A stretch of DNA of 64,000 nt from Cedecea sp000277545 (GTDB lineage: Bacteria > Pseudomonadota > Gammaproteobacteria > Enterobacterales > Enterobacteriaceae): the NCBI GenBank assembly GCA_050847315.1, contig CP193791.1; one strand, written 5' to 3'. Positions 36,924-46,273 of the stretch are shown piece after piece (the stretch's first letter is position 1; every line of letters begins with the position of its first letter). Both the position numbers and the translations under genes were made by a program. Below the pieces are notes generated by a model. That model was not told the origin of the DNA. It saw only the letters and a list, made by a program, of their open reading frames with translations, and did not search any database.

Positions 36924-37337
36924 CTTTTCCGCCGTAACGGGTTCTGTGGCTACGCCGTCGAGTGTATTGTCTGAATCACCGGCATTATCATCTTCGACCG
37001 GAACGAGCATGCCGGAGAGCAGCTTAATCTGCATTTCGGCTTTACCGATGGCTTCTGGCGGCCAGCTGCTGAGAACCTGCTGATACAGAGCATCCACATC
37101 AGCACCTTTCGGGTCGTTATGCCACAAGGACATCGCAATCAAATGCGCCCCACATCGAATGTTCGAACCAACCAGACGGGCCGTCATTTCCTGATCGCTG
37201 ATGTCGTCGCTACCAGCGCTAACGGTTTTCTCTTCCTGCGCCAAAAACGTCAGGTACTCAATACGCTGCAGAGCAGATAACTCGAAGACGATTGCGGATT
37301 CATCGTTATAGATGAAATTCTCTTTTTTCAGAAACAT
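36918..37337 (-). CDS. G: Tail assembly chaperone G
   Basis: 139 residues, acidic, starting MFLKKENFIYNDESAIVFEL, between the major tail protein and the tape measure gene, as for lambda gpG. It ends VTAEKP right at the putative -1 slip site. G coats the tape measure during tail assembly. Confidence 0.85.
   Translation of the reverse strand: MFLKKENFIYNDESAIVFELSALQRIEYLTFLAQEEKTVSAGSDDISDQEMTARLVGSNIRCGAHLIAMSLWHNDPKGADVDALYQQVLSSWPPEAIGKAEMQIKLLSGMLVPVEDDNAGDSDNTLDGVATEPVTAEKP
36924..36930 (-). other. Putative -1 programmed frameshift site
   Basis: Minus-strand GGAAAAG, read G-GAA-AAG in frame G, five codons or fewer before the G stop. Lambda uses GGGAAAG at the same place. The AAG-to-AAA slip is good; the GAA-to-GGA re-pairing is less ideal than in lambda. 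Confidence 0.6.
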
Positions 37338-37346
37338 GCGCCCTCC

Positions 37347-38090
37347 TTAAGATGCTGTTACGGTGACTTTGCAGGACGCCACAAAATTACCATCGCTGGT
37401 CATCACAATGATGTCGACGGAACCGGCGGCCACACCAGTTACAGTGATCGTGTTGCCGCTAACGATAACCGTCGCTTTTGCACCGTCAGAGGTTGCAGCC
37501 CGGAAGGAACTATCTGATGCACTGGCAGGATTAACCGTCACCTTCAGCGTGGTTGTCGCCCCCACTGCTACGCTTGCCGTAGCCTTATCAAGCGTAACCC
37601 CTGTAACACTAATAGTCGGGCTACCGCTTTCCTCGGCCAGTTCAGGCTTGCCGGTATTGGTGATTTTTGCTGTACGGGTAATAACCTCTTTGGCCGGGAT
37701 AGCCTTACCGAGACTGCTGCACCACCCACGGAAGACATCAACAGTTCCGTTCGGGTATTTGATTTTATAAAACCGTACAGAACCATCGTTGAACCAGGCG
37801 ACAAGATCCTTCTGGCCCTGCTCTCCCGGCTTCCATGCCAGTGTAAGAGATGTATCACCGGCAGATTTTGCGCCCTGCGCGGTCGCGTTCCAGTCCGCAT
37901 CTTCATCATCAAGATAGGTGTCATCGTAGGATTCAGCAGTCATTTCGCCCGGCGTCAGTTCCTTGATTTTTGCCAGGCGATTCCAGTCAGTGTCTGAGAG
38001 CGGATTGGAGAATCCATCGCCGCTCCCGGTATACAACCAGAGTGTGGTTCCCGCACCTTTGACCGGCGCGAGAGGATTTGGGGTTGCCAT
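37347..38090 (-). CDS. V: Major tail tube protein V with Ig-like domain
   Basis: 247 residues. The first ~155 residues form the tube protein (AWKPGEQGQKDLVAWFNDGS, FRGWCSSLGKAIPAKEVITR); the C-terminal ~85 residues are a Big_2 Ig-like domain (VTGVTLDKATASVAVGATTT), displayed on the tail surface as in lambda V. Hexamers of V build the tail tube. Confidence 0.9.
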   Translation of the reverse strand: MATPNPLAPVKGAGTTLWLYTGSGDGFSNPLSDTDWNRLAKIKELTPGEMTAESYDDTYLDDEDADWNATAQGAKSAGDTSLTLAWKPGEQGQKDLVAWFNDGSVRFYKIKYPNGTVDVFRGWCSSLGKAIPAKEVITRTAKITNTGKPELAEESGSPTISVTGVTLDKATASVAVGATTTLKVTVNPASASDSSFRAATSDGAKATVIVSGNTITVTGVAAGSVDIIVMTSDGNFVASCKVTVTAS

Positions 38091-38100
38091 AGTGATTTCC

Positions 38101-38502
38101 TTACATTGAATAGGTGAGAGAATAGGTCAGGTCGACAGATCCCCAGGTGGCCATCTCATCATCACGCTGATAGTCATAGCCCTGCGGGGTCATGGTTTCG
38201 ATAAGCGCTTCAAGTCCGGGGATCTCTTGCAGAGCCGGATAAATCTTTTCCTCCAGCCAGGCGTCGAGCGCGGTATCTGGATTTGACGCTTTCAGGAAAA
38301 CTTCAATGTGAAGAGTCGCCTGCCAGTCATCGGCATCAATCGTGTCGCCGGTATATTCGGCGTCTGACAAATACACCGCCACCGCCGGAAGATCCCCCTC
38401 CTCCAGGAATGCCGGCCGCCCGTCAAACCAAGTGACGGAGTCAGAAATATCGGCTTTCAACTTCGCCAGCACGGCGGCACGTATAGCGCTGTGTTTGCTC
38501 AT
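38101..38502 (-). CDS. U: Tail terminator protein U
   Basis: 133 residues of the lambda gpU family (SKHSAIRAAVLAKLKADISD, WLEEKIYPALQEIPGLEALI). U caps the completed tail tube. It overlaps Z by four bases and is followed by V. Confidence 0.85.
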   Translation of the reverse strand: MSKHSAIRAAVLAKLKADISDSVTWFDGRPAFLEEGDLPAVAVYLSDAEYTGDTIDADDWQATLHIEVFLKASNPDTALDAWLEEKIYPALQEIPGLEALIETMTPQGYDYQRDDEMATWGSVDLTYSLTYSM

Positions 38503-39077
38503 CGCGTCAGGTGGATCCTCAGTTGGTTTTTAAGTGCGGCTGACAATTCCTTTGGCATATCGCTCTGGATTAGATTTTTTGAAATGGTGGTAAATGCCTG
38601 CGTTAACGGCGCTTCCAGGGGAACTTTCACAACATCGATGGGGTAGCGGGCCCGCCCGACACGCCGCATCACCTGCCAGCGGCCATTGGCCAGTTGCTGG
38701 ATGAACGCATTGCGGAAGGTATAAGGCCCGACTTTCAGCACGCTCCCCTGACCGTGTTTGGCTCCTTTACGGCGGGATAGCCTGACGCGAGCTGCGCCGA
38801 GCTTTATTGCCGGCAGGTTGCCGCGGTTAATTTTTATTGAAGCGACGAGACGATCATGGCGGGCCTTTTTGAGTCTTGAACGCTGCCTGACCAGTCGAAC
38901 CGGGAGCCCTTTTTTACGGTTATCATCGACCGTTACCTCTTTGGCCACCTGCTTACTGCCCTGGCTTATTGTTCGCCCCGCCACCCGATTTAATGCTTTC
39001 GCGGTGGCATCCGGCACAATCACGCGGCTCAGGCTGTTCAGGTTCTGGATAGCCTTTTCCAGGCCTTTAACTGACAT
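38499..39077 (-). CDS. Z: Minor tail protein Z
   Basis: 192 residues, strongly basic, of the lambda gpZ/HK97-gp10-like family (SRVIVPDATAKALNRVAGRT). Z acts in tail completion. Position between FII and U is as in lambda. Confidence 0.85.
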   Translation of the reverse strand: MSVKGLEKAIQNLNSLSRVIVPDATAKALNRVAGRTISQGSKQVAKEVTVDDNRKKGLPVRLVRQRSRLKKARHDRLVASIKINRGNLPAIKLGAARVRLSRRKGAKHGQGSVLKVGPYTFRNAFIQQLANGRWQVMRRVGRARYPIDVVKVPLEAPLTQAFTTISKNLIQSDMPKELSAALKNQLRIHLTR

Positions 39078-39086
39078 AAAACCCCC

Positions 39087-39362
39087 TTACTCAAGGTGGA
39101 TCCTCGGCTTGCCATTAAACGAATCGAACCGCGTCAACATCAGGGTTTTCCCCTCCCAGGTCACCTCGTCATTCCGGCGGGGTTTGTAGGTAGCAGAGAA
39201 AATCACCAGCGCGGTGCCGTTGCCGGACAGAGGCCCCATTTCTTCCAGCTGTTCAGCCGGGACAACATCGAAGTCATGCCCGTTAATGGTGGCGGTCTTA
39301 CCCATCTTCACGATGGTGGCCGCATCCATGCGAGCCGCCAGCCGGTCAAAGGCGTTAGCCAT
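39087..39362 (-). CDS. Head-tail joining protein (FII-like)
   Basis: 91 residues; MANAFDRLAARMDAATIVKM then GKTATINGHDFDVVPAEQLE, a small beta-rich domain of the Phage_attach type. By position it is the equivalent of lambda FII. It overlaps the decoration gene by eight bases. Confidence 0.7.
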   Translation of the reverse strand: MANAFDRLAARMDAATIVKMGKTATINGHDFDVVPAEQLEEMGPLSGNGTALVIFSATYKPRRNDEVTWEGKTLMLTRFDSFNGKPRIHLE

Positions 39363-39681
39363 TGATTTTTACTTCAACAACGGTCACGCCAGCACCCGCC
39401 TCTTCCCAGGCAACGCCCGCGGCGACAGCATCCGCTTTATCGAGCTGGATTTTCCCGGCTTTGATGAACACCGCCGTACCGGCGGCGATATCATCGGTAG
39501 CCAGTTTGGGCAGAAGAAACACCCCGGAAGCAAACCCATCCCCGGTACCGCCGACAGGGATATCCGTGATTGCCACCGCAACAAGCGAACCAATAACCAC
39601 CGGATCGCCACTCAGAATTTCACTGTTTCCGGCATTGCTTACCGGAATAGTGTTTCCGTTTTGCACGAAGTTTTTAGCCAT
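39355..39681 (-). CDS. DUF2190 capsid decoration-like protein
   Basis: 108 residues from the ATG at 39681 (MAKNFVQNGNTIPVSNAGNS), which has GGAG at a good distance. The DUF2190 family replaces lambda D in many phages and probably decorates or stabilises the capsid. It follows the protease-capsid gene after a terminator. Confidence 0.8.
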   Translation of the reverse strand: MAKNFVQNGNTIPVSNAGNSEILSGDPVVIGSLVAVAITDIPVGGTGDGFASGVFLLPKLATDDIAAGTAVFIKAGKIQLDKADAVAAGVAWEEAGAGVTVVEVKING

Positions 39682-39723
39682 AACATTCTCCATTCAGCCC
39701 CTGCCGGGGCTGATTTTGGGTAT

Positions 39724-39742
39724 AAAAAAAGCCCTGACGGGC
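39724..39742 (-). terminator. Terminator after capsid gene
   Basis: Minus-strand GCCC-GTCA-GGGC plus T7 directly after the protease-capsid fusion gene. It could raise capsid mRNA relative to the tail genes unless Q is active. Confidence 0.65.
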
Positions 39743-39763
39743 GAGGAGGTAAAACGTAGAAGA

Positions 39764-41773
39764 TTACTTGCCGGAAGATTTGGCCAGGCCGCGATAATCC
39801 AGCGCCGCAACACCCGCATCAATACGGACTTTGGTGGCGATACCGTCAGTGTTAAACCCTTCCTGCTGGTCGATATACGGCGTATCGATACCATTGAGGT
39901 AAGCCACCTCAATAGTGTCGCTGCCTTTCGCTGCAGCCAGATACCAGGCAGCGGCATCAGCCGCATCGAGGCGAGGCTCAGCAATCACTTCCGCAAAGTT
40001 CTGAATCGGGTTGTTGATCCCGGCGTTAATATCCGCCCCTTTCACGCTGGCAGACTTGATAGTCTGGTTTGCGAGCGTTTCCAGCCCAACCGGAACAAGC
40101 ATGTAGGCCGGACGAATGTTGAGCGTACGTTCGCCTTCTTTCTGCAGTCGCATACTTTTCCGGGCATCATCGATGCTGGCGACTGAAATGGCGCCGCTGG
40201 ACAGGTTTTTATGGTCAGCGTGGAACAGCGCTTTACCGTCGGACAGTTTCGCGTTCTGGGTCAGAATGGCATAGACCAGATCACCGATTGTGCCTTTCGC
40301 CGCGCGCCCCATTTTCATCGGTACATCAGTGAGCTGATTCAGATCGTCATTGATGATTGCCTGACGGGTGACCGAGAAGATCTCGCCAAAGGTGGCCAGC
40401 GCAATAGTTTCGCCTTTATCGCCGGTAGTGATGTACTTGTACTCTGCCCCTTCGCGAACCTGACGCAATGAAGGGAAACCACCCATACCAACGCGATGCG
40501 CGGTTTTAAAGTCGGAGAGTTGGCCTTTTTTGGTCCACTGTTCAAAGGTTTCGTCGGCTTCTTCCCAACCCAGCAGCAGAGATTTATTCGCCACATCCAG
40601 CAGGATGTTTCCAAAGTCCGACGTGCTGTGCGTCAGTGCCTGGCCGACCATCTGCATCGGGTTAAGACTGGAAACGCCAATCCCGCGCTCAGTCAGCGCC
40701 ATACGGGCATATTCGCGCAGGGTCATGCCGTTGTAGATGTTATCGCTCTCCGACTTTTCATAGCCTGCGCGAGCCATCAGCGCCTGGCGAATACCGTCGC
40801 CGACAAAGTTTCCGTTCCCGGCGTGAATGTGCGCGGCGCTGTTTTTGTTGGATGGGGTGCTGGATTTGCCCAGGGCGGCCAGCAGCTGGTCTTTCGCCTT
40901 TTCAACGGTGCAATCCAAATCGGCCACGCAGCTGGCCTGCAGTTCGCTATGCTTACCACCAAACATGGCAAACAGGTCGTTAATGCCGGTAACGCGAGCT
41001 TTTTGCTCGGCCATCACTTGCGCACGGATTGCGGTTTCGTCGACAGGATCAGGTGCGTTTACTGGCGCCTGAGCATTTGGCTTCTGTGGATCACGCTGGA
41101 CGGTGTTACGTGGTGGGGTGACCATGTTACGAATGCTGTTTGGCATTTTTTCAAATTCCTCAATACGTTTTGAATGGATACAGGCCATAGCCTGCAGAGC
41201 GGGGGTGGTCTGGTCAGCGAACCCCAGGGCGAGGCATTCAGCGCCATCCATCCAGGTTTCATCGTCCAGCATCGCGGCAATCTCTTCGGTGGTTTTGCCG
41301 GTCTTTTCCGCGTAGGCAGGGATCAGGACACTTTCAACCTTGTCCAGTAGATCGGCATAGTCGCGCATGTCGTTAGCATCCCCTCCGGCAAAGCCCCAGG
41401 GCTTGTGGATCATCATCATCGTGTTTTCCGGCATGATGACCGGGTTACCCACCATGGCAATGACCGACGCCATAGACGCAGCAAGTCCATCGATATGCAC
41501 CGTGATCGCCGCACCGTGGTGCTTCAGTGCATTAAAAATGGCGATGCCATCAAAGACATCGCCACCAGGCGAGTTAATGTGAAGATTGATGTGGCTGACT
41601 TCACCGAGTGCTTTCAGATCGCTGACAAACTGTTTCGCCGTTACCCCCCAATAACCAATCTCGTCATAGATAAAAATATCGGCATCCCCTGTGGTGCCGG
41701 CTTGCATGCGAAACCAGCTATTTTTTACGCTGGCTTTCGGACGGTGGGCCGTCCTGTGGTTTAGCTTCGGCAC
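39764..41773 (-). CDS. ClpP-like prohead protease / major capsid protein fusion
   Basis: 669 residues from a GTG at 41773, which has AAAGGAGG just upstream; longer frames lack a site. Residues about 20-215 form a ClpP-like protease with INSPGGDVFDG, the catalytic Ser in GLAASMASVIAMVG and His in MMMIHKPWGFA. A linker leads to a HK97-fold capsid protein (about 300-669: FGEIFSVTRQAIINDDLNQL). The single polyprotein replaces separate C, Nu3 and E genes of lambda. It overlaps the portal gene by 56 bases. Confidence 0.9.
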   Translation of the reverse strand: MPKLNHRTAHRPKASVKNSWFRMQAGTTGDADIFIYDEIGYWGVTAKQFVSDLKALGEVSHINLHINSPGGDVFDGIAIFNALKHHGAAITVHIDGLAASMASVIAMVGNPVIMPENTMMMIHKPWGFAGGDANDMRDYADLLDKVESVLIPAYAEKTGKTTEEIAAMLDDETWMDGAECLALGFADQTTPALQAMACIHSKRIEEFEKMPNSIRNMVTPPRNTVQRDPQKPNAQAPVNAPDPVDETAIRAQVMAEQKARVTGINDLFAMFGGKHSELQASCVADLDCTVEKAKDQLLAALGKSSTPSNKNSAAHIHAGNGNFVGDGIRQALMARAGYEKSESDNIYNGMTLREYARMALTERGIGVSSLNPMQMVGQALTHSTSDFGNILLDVANKSLLLGWEEADETFEQWTKKGQLSDFKTAHRVGMGGFPSLRQVREGAEYKYITTGDKGETIALATFGEIFSVTRQAIINDDLNQLTDVPMKMGRAAKGTIGDLVYAILTQNAKLSDGKALFHADHKNLSSGAISVASIDDARKSMRLQKEGERTLNIRPAYMLVPVGLETLANQTIKSASVKGADINAGINNPIQNFAEVIAEPRLDAADAAAWYLAAAKGSDTIEVAYLNGIDTPYIDQQEGFNTDGIATKVRIDAGVAALDYRGLAKSSGK

Positions 41774-43220
41774 TGGTGCCTCCTTTGTCGTTGGCGGGGT
41801 CGGTGTCATACACCAGTCCCAGTTCTTTGTTTTCGTCAATTTCGGCTTTTCGCCGGCTCTTCACTTCATCCGGGTTACGCCCGCCGGCGCGTACCCAGTC
41901 AGATTCGGTCGCGGCGCCGCCCCGGATTTGGATTTTCCAGGCATTGGCCTCTTTCACCGGGTCAATCCATGGCATAACCGGCCCCGAGTAAACCGCGCTA
42001 TAGAGGGAATCCATATCTACACCGCGCGGAACTTTAATCTCGCCGCTGGCAATAGCCATTTTCAGCCATGCCCGGTACATGGGCCGGGTAACGGCGCCAA
42101 TAAACCAGTCCTGCAGGATCAGATAACCGTCCGTCGACTCCACCAGCTCCTGCCGCTGCGCACTGTAGGTGCCGTTATAGTTTCGTGAAGCGCTGGAAAA
42201 ACTGAGCCGACTGCCCGCGGCAACAGCGCGGAGCTGGCCGTTTCGGAAGGGTTCAAGGTTGGGATTTGGCCGGTCGGATTTAATCATCCCGATTTCTTCA
42301 CCGGCTTGTAGCTCGTCGTACAACATGCCGGGTTGTATCTCCAGCTCTCTGTCACTCTCGCTTTTATCTTCCGTGTCGAAGCTCTGACCATCCCCCTTTT
42401 TGATGTACATCCCGAGGGCTGCCGCAATACGCGCCGCCGTCAGTTCGGAATCTTCATACTCTTTGAGAGCACTCAGGCGCATTAACACCCCTGAGAGCAA
42501 CGACGTGCCGCGGGTCTGGTGCAAGCGGCGGGTAAATTTGAGGTGCAGCATATTGGCCGCGTCGATTTCTTTCGTATCCAACTGCCGGCCACCCACCGGG
42601 AGGCTTTTATAAACCTGATACGCCTTAGGCCGCCCCCAGTCGTCGACCACAATGCCCTGATTCAGCTTTTTTGCGGCATCACTGGTCATTGGGACAAAAT
42701 CAGGCTCCAGAGCTTCAAGCCAGAAAGGCACCCCGGCCACGGGAACCAGCCCTGTGGCGCTCCCCTGTACCAGTTGAGCAAAAACTTCCCCGTCACGGAG
42801 CCAGGTCCTCAGCATCAGACGTTCCAGCATGGGTCGGGTAAACTGTCCGGTAACCTCCGGCCTGACAGACCATTCTCCCCATTTCTTACGAATATCTTTC
42901 GCCAGTTTCTTGGCAACCGTTCCGTTCGTCAGCTTTGGGTGAGGGTCAACAACAATTCCTTTTGATCCCACCACCCGCTCTTCGAGCTTATCGAAGATGC
43001 CAATCACCAAGTCATGGTTGTTATCGAGCCAACGAGCCTGCTCCCGGAGCGACACATTCCCCATCTGGCTTAACTGGTCAGCCGTCCTGTTTTCCCGACG
43101 CGCTTTATGTGTTCGGGTAGGTGTTACCGCTTCATAAGCCTTGATCATGGCCCTGGCGCGCAGTCGCGCAGCTTTCCAGCCCGGCGAAAATGCGCCGATT
43201 ACGTTATCCAGAATTGTCAT
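41718..43220 (-). CDS. B: Portal protein B
   Basis: 500 residues of the lambda portal family: RRENRTADQLSQMGNVSLRE, RLHQTRGTSLLSGVLMRLSA and SFSSASRNYNGTYSAQRQEL. It forms the dodecameric DNA gate of the capsid. It overlaps gpW by four bases at its start, as in lambda. Confidence 0.95.
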   Translation of the reverse strand: MTILDNVIGAFSPGWKAARLRARAMIKAYEAVTPTRTHKARRENRTADQLSQMGNVSLREQARWLDNNHDLVIGIFDKLEERVVGSKGIVVDPHPKLTNGTVAKKLAKDIRKKWGEWSVRPEVTGQFTRPMLERLMLRTWLRDGEVFAQLVQGSATGLVPVAGVPFWLEALEPDFVPMTSDAAKKLNQGIVVDDWGRPKAYQVYKSLPVGGRQLDTKEIDAANMLHLKFTRRLHQTRGTSLLSGVLMRLSALKEYEDSELTAARIAAALGMYIKKGDGQSFDTEDKSESDRELEIQPGMLYDELQAGEEIGMIKSDRPNPNLEPFRNGQLRAVAAGSRLSFSSASRNYNGTYSAQRQELVESTDGYLILQDWFIGAVTRPMYRAWLKMAIASGEIKVPRGVDMDSLYSAVYSGPVMPWIDPVKEANAWKIQIRGGAATESDWVRAGGRNPDEVKSRRKAEIDENKELGLVYDTDPANDKGGTSAEAKPQDGPPSESQRKK

Positions 43221-43432
43221 TTAAACCTCGCCAGTCGGTAACCGGGCCGCCCCTGCTTTTTCTGATTCAGTGAAGAGAGGCGCCGCTCCCATTCCTGCCG
43301 CCCTTTTCGAATCTCGGAGAGGTTTTCCATCGTCATTTCCTGACCGTTAAACCGGATTGATTTTCCGTCCAGGACGGCCATTTCCGCCTGACTGTAGCGC
43401 TGGATCATGGCTTCAATATCGCTTTGGTTCAT
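43217..43432 (-). CDS. W: Head-tail connector W
   Basis: 71 residues of the gpW family: MNQSDIEAMIQRYSQAEMAV, ending RPGYRLARFK. It stabilises packaged DNA and joins head to tail. The ATG at 43432 overlaps the terminase stop (ATGA), which sets the start. Confidence 0.9.
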   Translation of the reverse strand: MNQSDIEAMIQRYSQAEMAVLDGKSIRFNGQEMTMENLSEIRKGRQEWERRLSSLNQKKQGRPGYRLARFK

Positions 43433-45534
43433 ACCCAGCCTCCTGAGGATTTCCATGGGTTAGCTTGTTCAGTTTTGGCGCGCTTGCGCCGTTCTTTTTT
43501 ACTGGCTGGCTTAGCGATCGTTGCCGGGAGTGGCAGAGCGGCATCTTCCCCAGGTAAAGACTCAATCCATGTGTCCCGCTGCGCCCATTCAGGGGCATCC
43601 GGCCATTTGATTTTTTCGTAGCCGTGCAGGATCACCAGAGCATCCGCGTAAACCAGCAGGTCGAACGCTTCGTTCGCGCCCCGACCGGGCTTGCTCCACT
43701 TCCCGTCAACCGCCCGCTCCTCATAGGTCAGTTCTTCATAGAACCAGCTCCCCAGCCATGAGGGGAAATGCACATAGCCAGGACCAGGCGAATCACGCCA
43801 GAGCGCATTGTTCACACGGTCTTTCAGGGCATTGGTCTGCAGGAGGTAGAGCGGAACGTCACCGGCAGCCAGCGCGCGGCGGCCGGTTCGGTTAGTGTTA
43901 TCAGGCATCGTGCGTTTAATGAGTTGAGCGCGGGTGGTACTGTCGCCTTTGAAGAGATAAACCTTTTTACCCAGCCCATCCCGGCGACATTTCCGCCAGA
44001 ATTTATAGGCGTTATCGGTCACCCCATCTTCGCCGCCAGAATCGACGCCCATCGCCATTAACCGCATGCCCTTTGTCGGGTCGGAGGCCAGTGGCCACGT
44101 TTTATTAAAAACGTCGGTCAGAAGCAGATCCCAGTCTTCGGGATAGCTTGCCGGATCAATCTGCAAGCTTTCACCGTTACCATCGCAGCGTAGCGACTGT
44201 TTTATGTTGTACCTGTCCACCAGCCAGCGCTCCCCCATGGCACCATAACCGGTAATCTGGACCACAAAACGACGGTTTCGCCCGGCCTGTACGTCCACTG
44301 TCGCGGTCATGAAACAGACACCATCGGGAACACTTCGCTTAGGCACATCTTCAGCGCGCTGTTCCAGCAGCTCGCTTTTCCGTTGCTCCATGCTGGATCG
44401 CGGGAGGTATGGCCGACCAAAGTCGGTGTTTACCACTGTTTTTAACGTTTCTTCGCTGCGCGTGGCCTCATACTCTTGCTCAGCGGTAAGAAATTTATAA
44501 ATCAGCTGCGCCCAGGTCTGATAAGCGGCTGCCGGGCCCTCCATCCAGAAGGAAGCAATGCGTGATCGCCGGCCTTCTCCCGATACGCCCCCGTCAGCAT
44601 CAATACGTTGCCCGTCGCGGAGCCACACGCATTTCATGTTCAGGGAACGCTTCATATCCGGAGTGATTTTGCCTTTACAGGCCGGGCACTGGAGCACCGC
44701 CGCCTCGCTGGCAGCGACAGGATCAGTTATTTCACGGTAGCCGGTCATGTTGTCCATTTCTGGCTGGAAATATTCCCCGCAATGCGGGCATGGCCAGTAA
44801 AGTCGGCGGCGATCACCGCGGTTGTATAGCGAAAGAATTCCTGTTGTGGGTGGGGCTTCATGTGGCGAACTACGGCGCCATTTCGTATCGCGCACATCAC
44901 GCCCTGGGGAGCTTTCCACCAGTGTCATACCTGACGACATAAAAGTGGTGGTTCGCTTTGAGGCCAGGGAGAATGCATCCCCCTCGCCGTCAATATCCTC
45001 CGGGAAGCGGTCGTAATCAGTGAGCGCCACGCTTTTATAATCAGAGGACGACATGATATTGACCGACGGCCAGCCCAGCTTCAGGTAGTTCCCGGCGCGG
45101 AAGGTGCGGTCATATACGTTGTTATCGTTTCTGCGCGGGCTTAACCGTGTTTTCACTTCCGGGCTACTGCGGAACGTGCGGTCCAGGCGCTTCTTCGAAT
45201 GCTCGCGGGCCTTTTCCTCTGAAACCTGAATCACCAGCATATCTGCCGGGTCGCACACAATGTTGTAAACGATCCAGCCATCAATCAGGCCAATCGTTTT
45301 GCCCGTTCGCGCCGGGCCTACGAAAACAACCGCATCGTATTCTCGTGATGCCAGGCAGTTCATCGGTTCGATAACATAGGGAGCCAGATCAGGATCCCAT
45401 GGAACGGAGTTACCTGCCCCCATAGGGACACGCATATAATAACTGACCGCCTCGGCGACCTCCATTCTACGCGGCGCGCGAAGGATGCCGGAAACATCGC
45501 GGCGGATACCACTTGCTGATGCCCGCTTAGCCAT
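43429..45534 (-). CDS. A: Terminase large subunit A
   Basis: 701 residues of the lambda gpA family. ATPase: Walker A-like VFVGPARTGKTIGLIDGWIV (about residues 71-90) and later DYDRFPEDIDGEGDAF; a zinc-binding CPHCGEYF...CPACKGK pair (about 250-290); C-terminal nuclease with GVDSGGEDGVTDNAYKFW. It cuts cos and packages DNA. It overlaps Nu1 and W by the ATGA type. Confidence 0.95.
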   Translation of the reverse strand: MAKRASASGIRRDVSGILRAPRRMEVAEAVSYYMRVPMGAGNSVPWDPDLAPYVIEPMNCLASREYDAVVFVGPARTGKTIGLIDGWIVYNIVCDPADMLVIQVSEEKAREHSKKRLDRTFRSSPEVKTRLSPRRNDNNVYDRTFRAGNYLKLGWPSVNIMSSSDYKSVALTDYDRFPEDIDGEGDAFSLASKRTTTFMSSGMTLVESSPGRDVRDTKWRRSSPHEAPPTTGILSLYNRGDRRRLYWPCPHCGEYFQPEMDNMTGYREITDPVAASEAAVLQCPACKGKITPDMKRSLNMKCVWLRDGQRIDADGGVSGEGRRSRIASFWMEGPAAAYQTWAQLIYKFLTAEQEYEATRSEETLKTVVNTDFGRPYLPRSSMEQRKSELLEQRAEDVPKRSVPDGVCFMTATVDVQAGRNRRFVVQITGYGAMGERWLVDRYNIKQSLRCDGNGESLQIDPASYPEDWDLLLTDVFNKTWPLASDPTKGMRLMAMGVDSGGEDGVTDNAYKFWRKCRRDGLGKKVYLFKGDSTTRAQLIKRTMPDNTNRTGRRALAAGDVPLYLLQTNALKDRVNNALWRDSPGPGYVHFPSWLGSWFYEELTYEERAVDGKWSKPGRGANEAFDLLVYADALVILHGYEKIKWPDAPEWAQRDTWIESLPGEDAALPLPATIAKPASKKERRKRAKTEQANPWKSSGGWV

Positions 45535-46022
45535 CAGTCCTCCTCTGTTTCGGCCTCCTCTTCTTTTGCATCCAGGACTTTTTGAGCCAACTGGTCACGT
45601 AAATCATCAATCACGCTCTGGACGCGAGAAACCGCTACCGGCGGCAGCGCGCAGTCGCGTTCAAGAATATCGGGAAGGGTTTCGAGCACCATGACGACGG
45701 CTTTTGCCATCAGTGAAAACTCTCTGGCGACCTCATCCGCAGGAATAAGCTGGCCAGTGTCTTGCTCAAACTTGAGCCTTTCATTTTCTGCTTTCCAGTG
45801 AGCCAGGCGGTCGGCCGGTGGCATATCCTCCAGATTGGTTGATACCGTCGGGATCATCAGTTCGGTCAGAATATCCGTGATGAGGTAGAGCTTTAATTTG
45901 CTGTTACTGCCCGCCGCGGGCTCTACATTTTTAAGCCGGGCGGCGACCGTCTGCCGGTGAACATCGGTGATGGCCGCCAGTTGGTTGATATTGAGTTTGA
46001 GAGAGGCAATTTCCTGGCCCAT
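45534..46022 (-). CDS. nu1: Terminase small subunit Nu1 (DUF1441 type)
   Basis: 162 residues from the ATG at 46022 (MGQEIASLKLNINQLAAITD), which opens with a winged helix-turn-helix (INQLAAITDVHRQTVAARLK), then a helical middle and an acidic end. It recognises cosB and recruits gpA. It lies directly after cos, as in lambda. Confidence 0.85.
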   Translation of the reverse strand: MGQEIASLKLNINQLAAITDVHRQTVAARLKNVEPAAGSNSKLKLYLITDILTELMIPTVSTNLEDMPPADRLAHWKAENERLKFEQDTGQLIPADEVAREFSLMAKAVVMVLETLPDILERDCALPPVAVSRVQSVIDDLRDQLAQKVLDAKEEEAETEED

Positions 46023-46133
46023 GATGGTGAACACTTTTTAAACGATTCGACATCTTTGAAAAATGGCCCTCATAAAAAACAAGAACCTACCCACATGATG
46101 ATGATGCCCATGGATCCGAAAAACTAGCCGATT

Positions 46134-46151
46134 CCCGCGAGCGCGCCGCCC
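46134..46151 (-). other. cosN packaging site
   Basis: On the minus strand GGGCGGCGCGCTCGCGGG corresponds to the lambda left end GGGCGGCGACCTCGCGGG (16 of 18 identical). The 12-base overhang would be GGGCGGCGCGCT. It lies about 110 bp before the Nu1 start, the expected place. Confidence 0.85.
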
Positions 46152-46273
46152 CGTGGCAGGCCACCCCGCCGGGAGGACCCATGAATAATATTGATTATCA
46201 TTACCATCAATCAAAGGCCGCCTGTGGTACCGCGCATAAAAAAGCCACCAGCGGATGCCAGTGGCTAAGGGTA

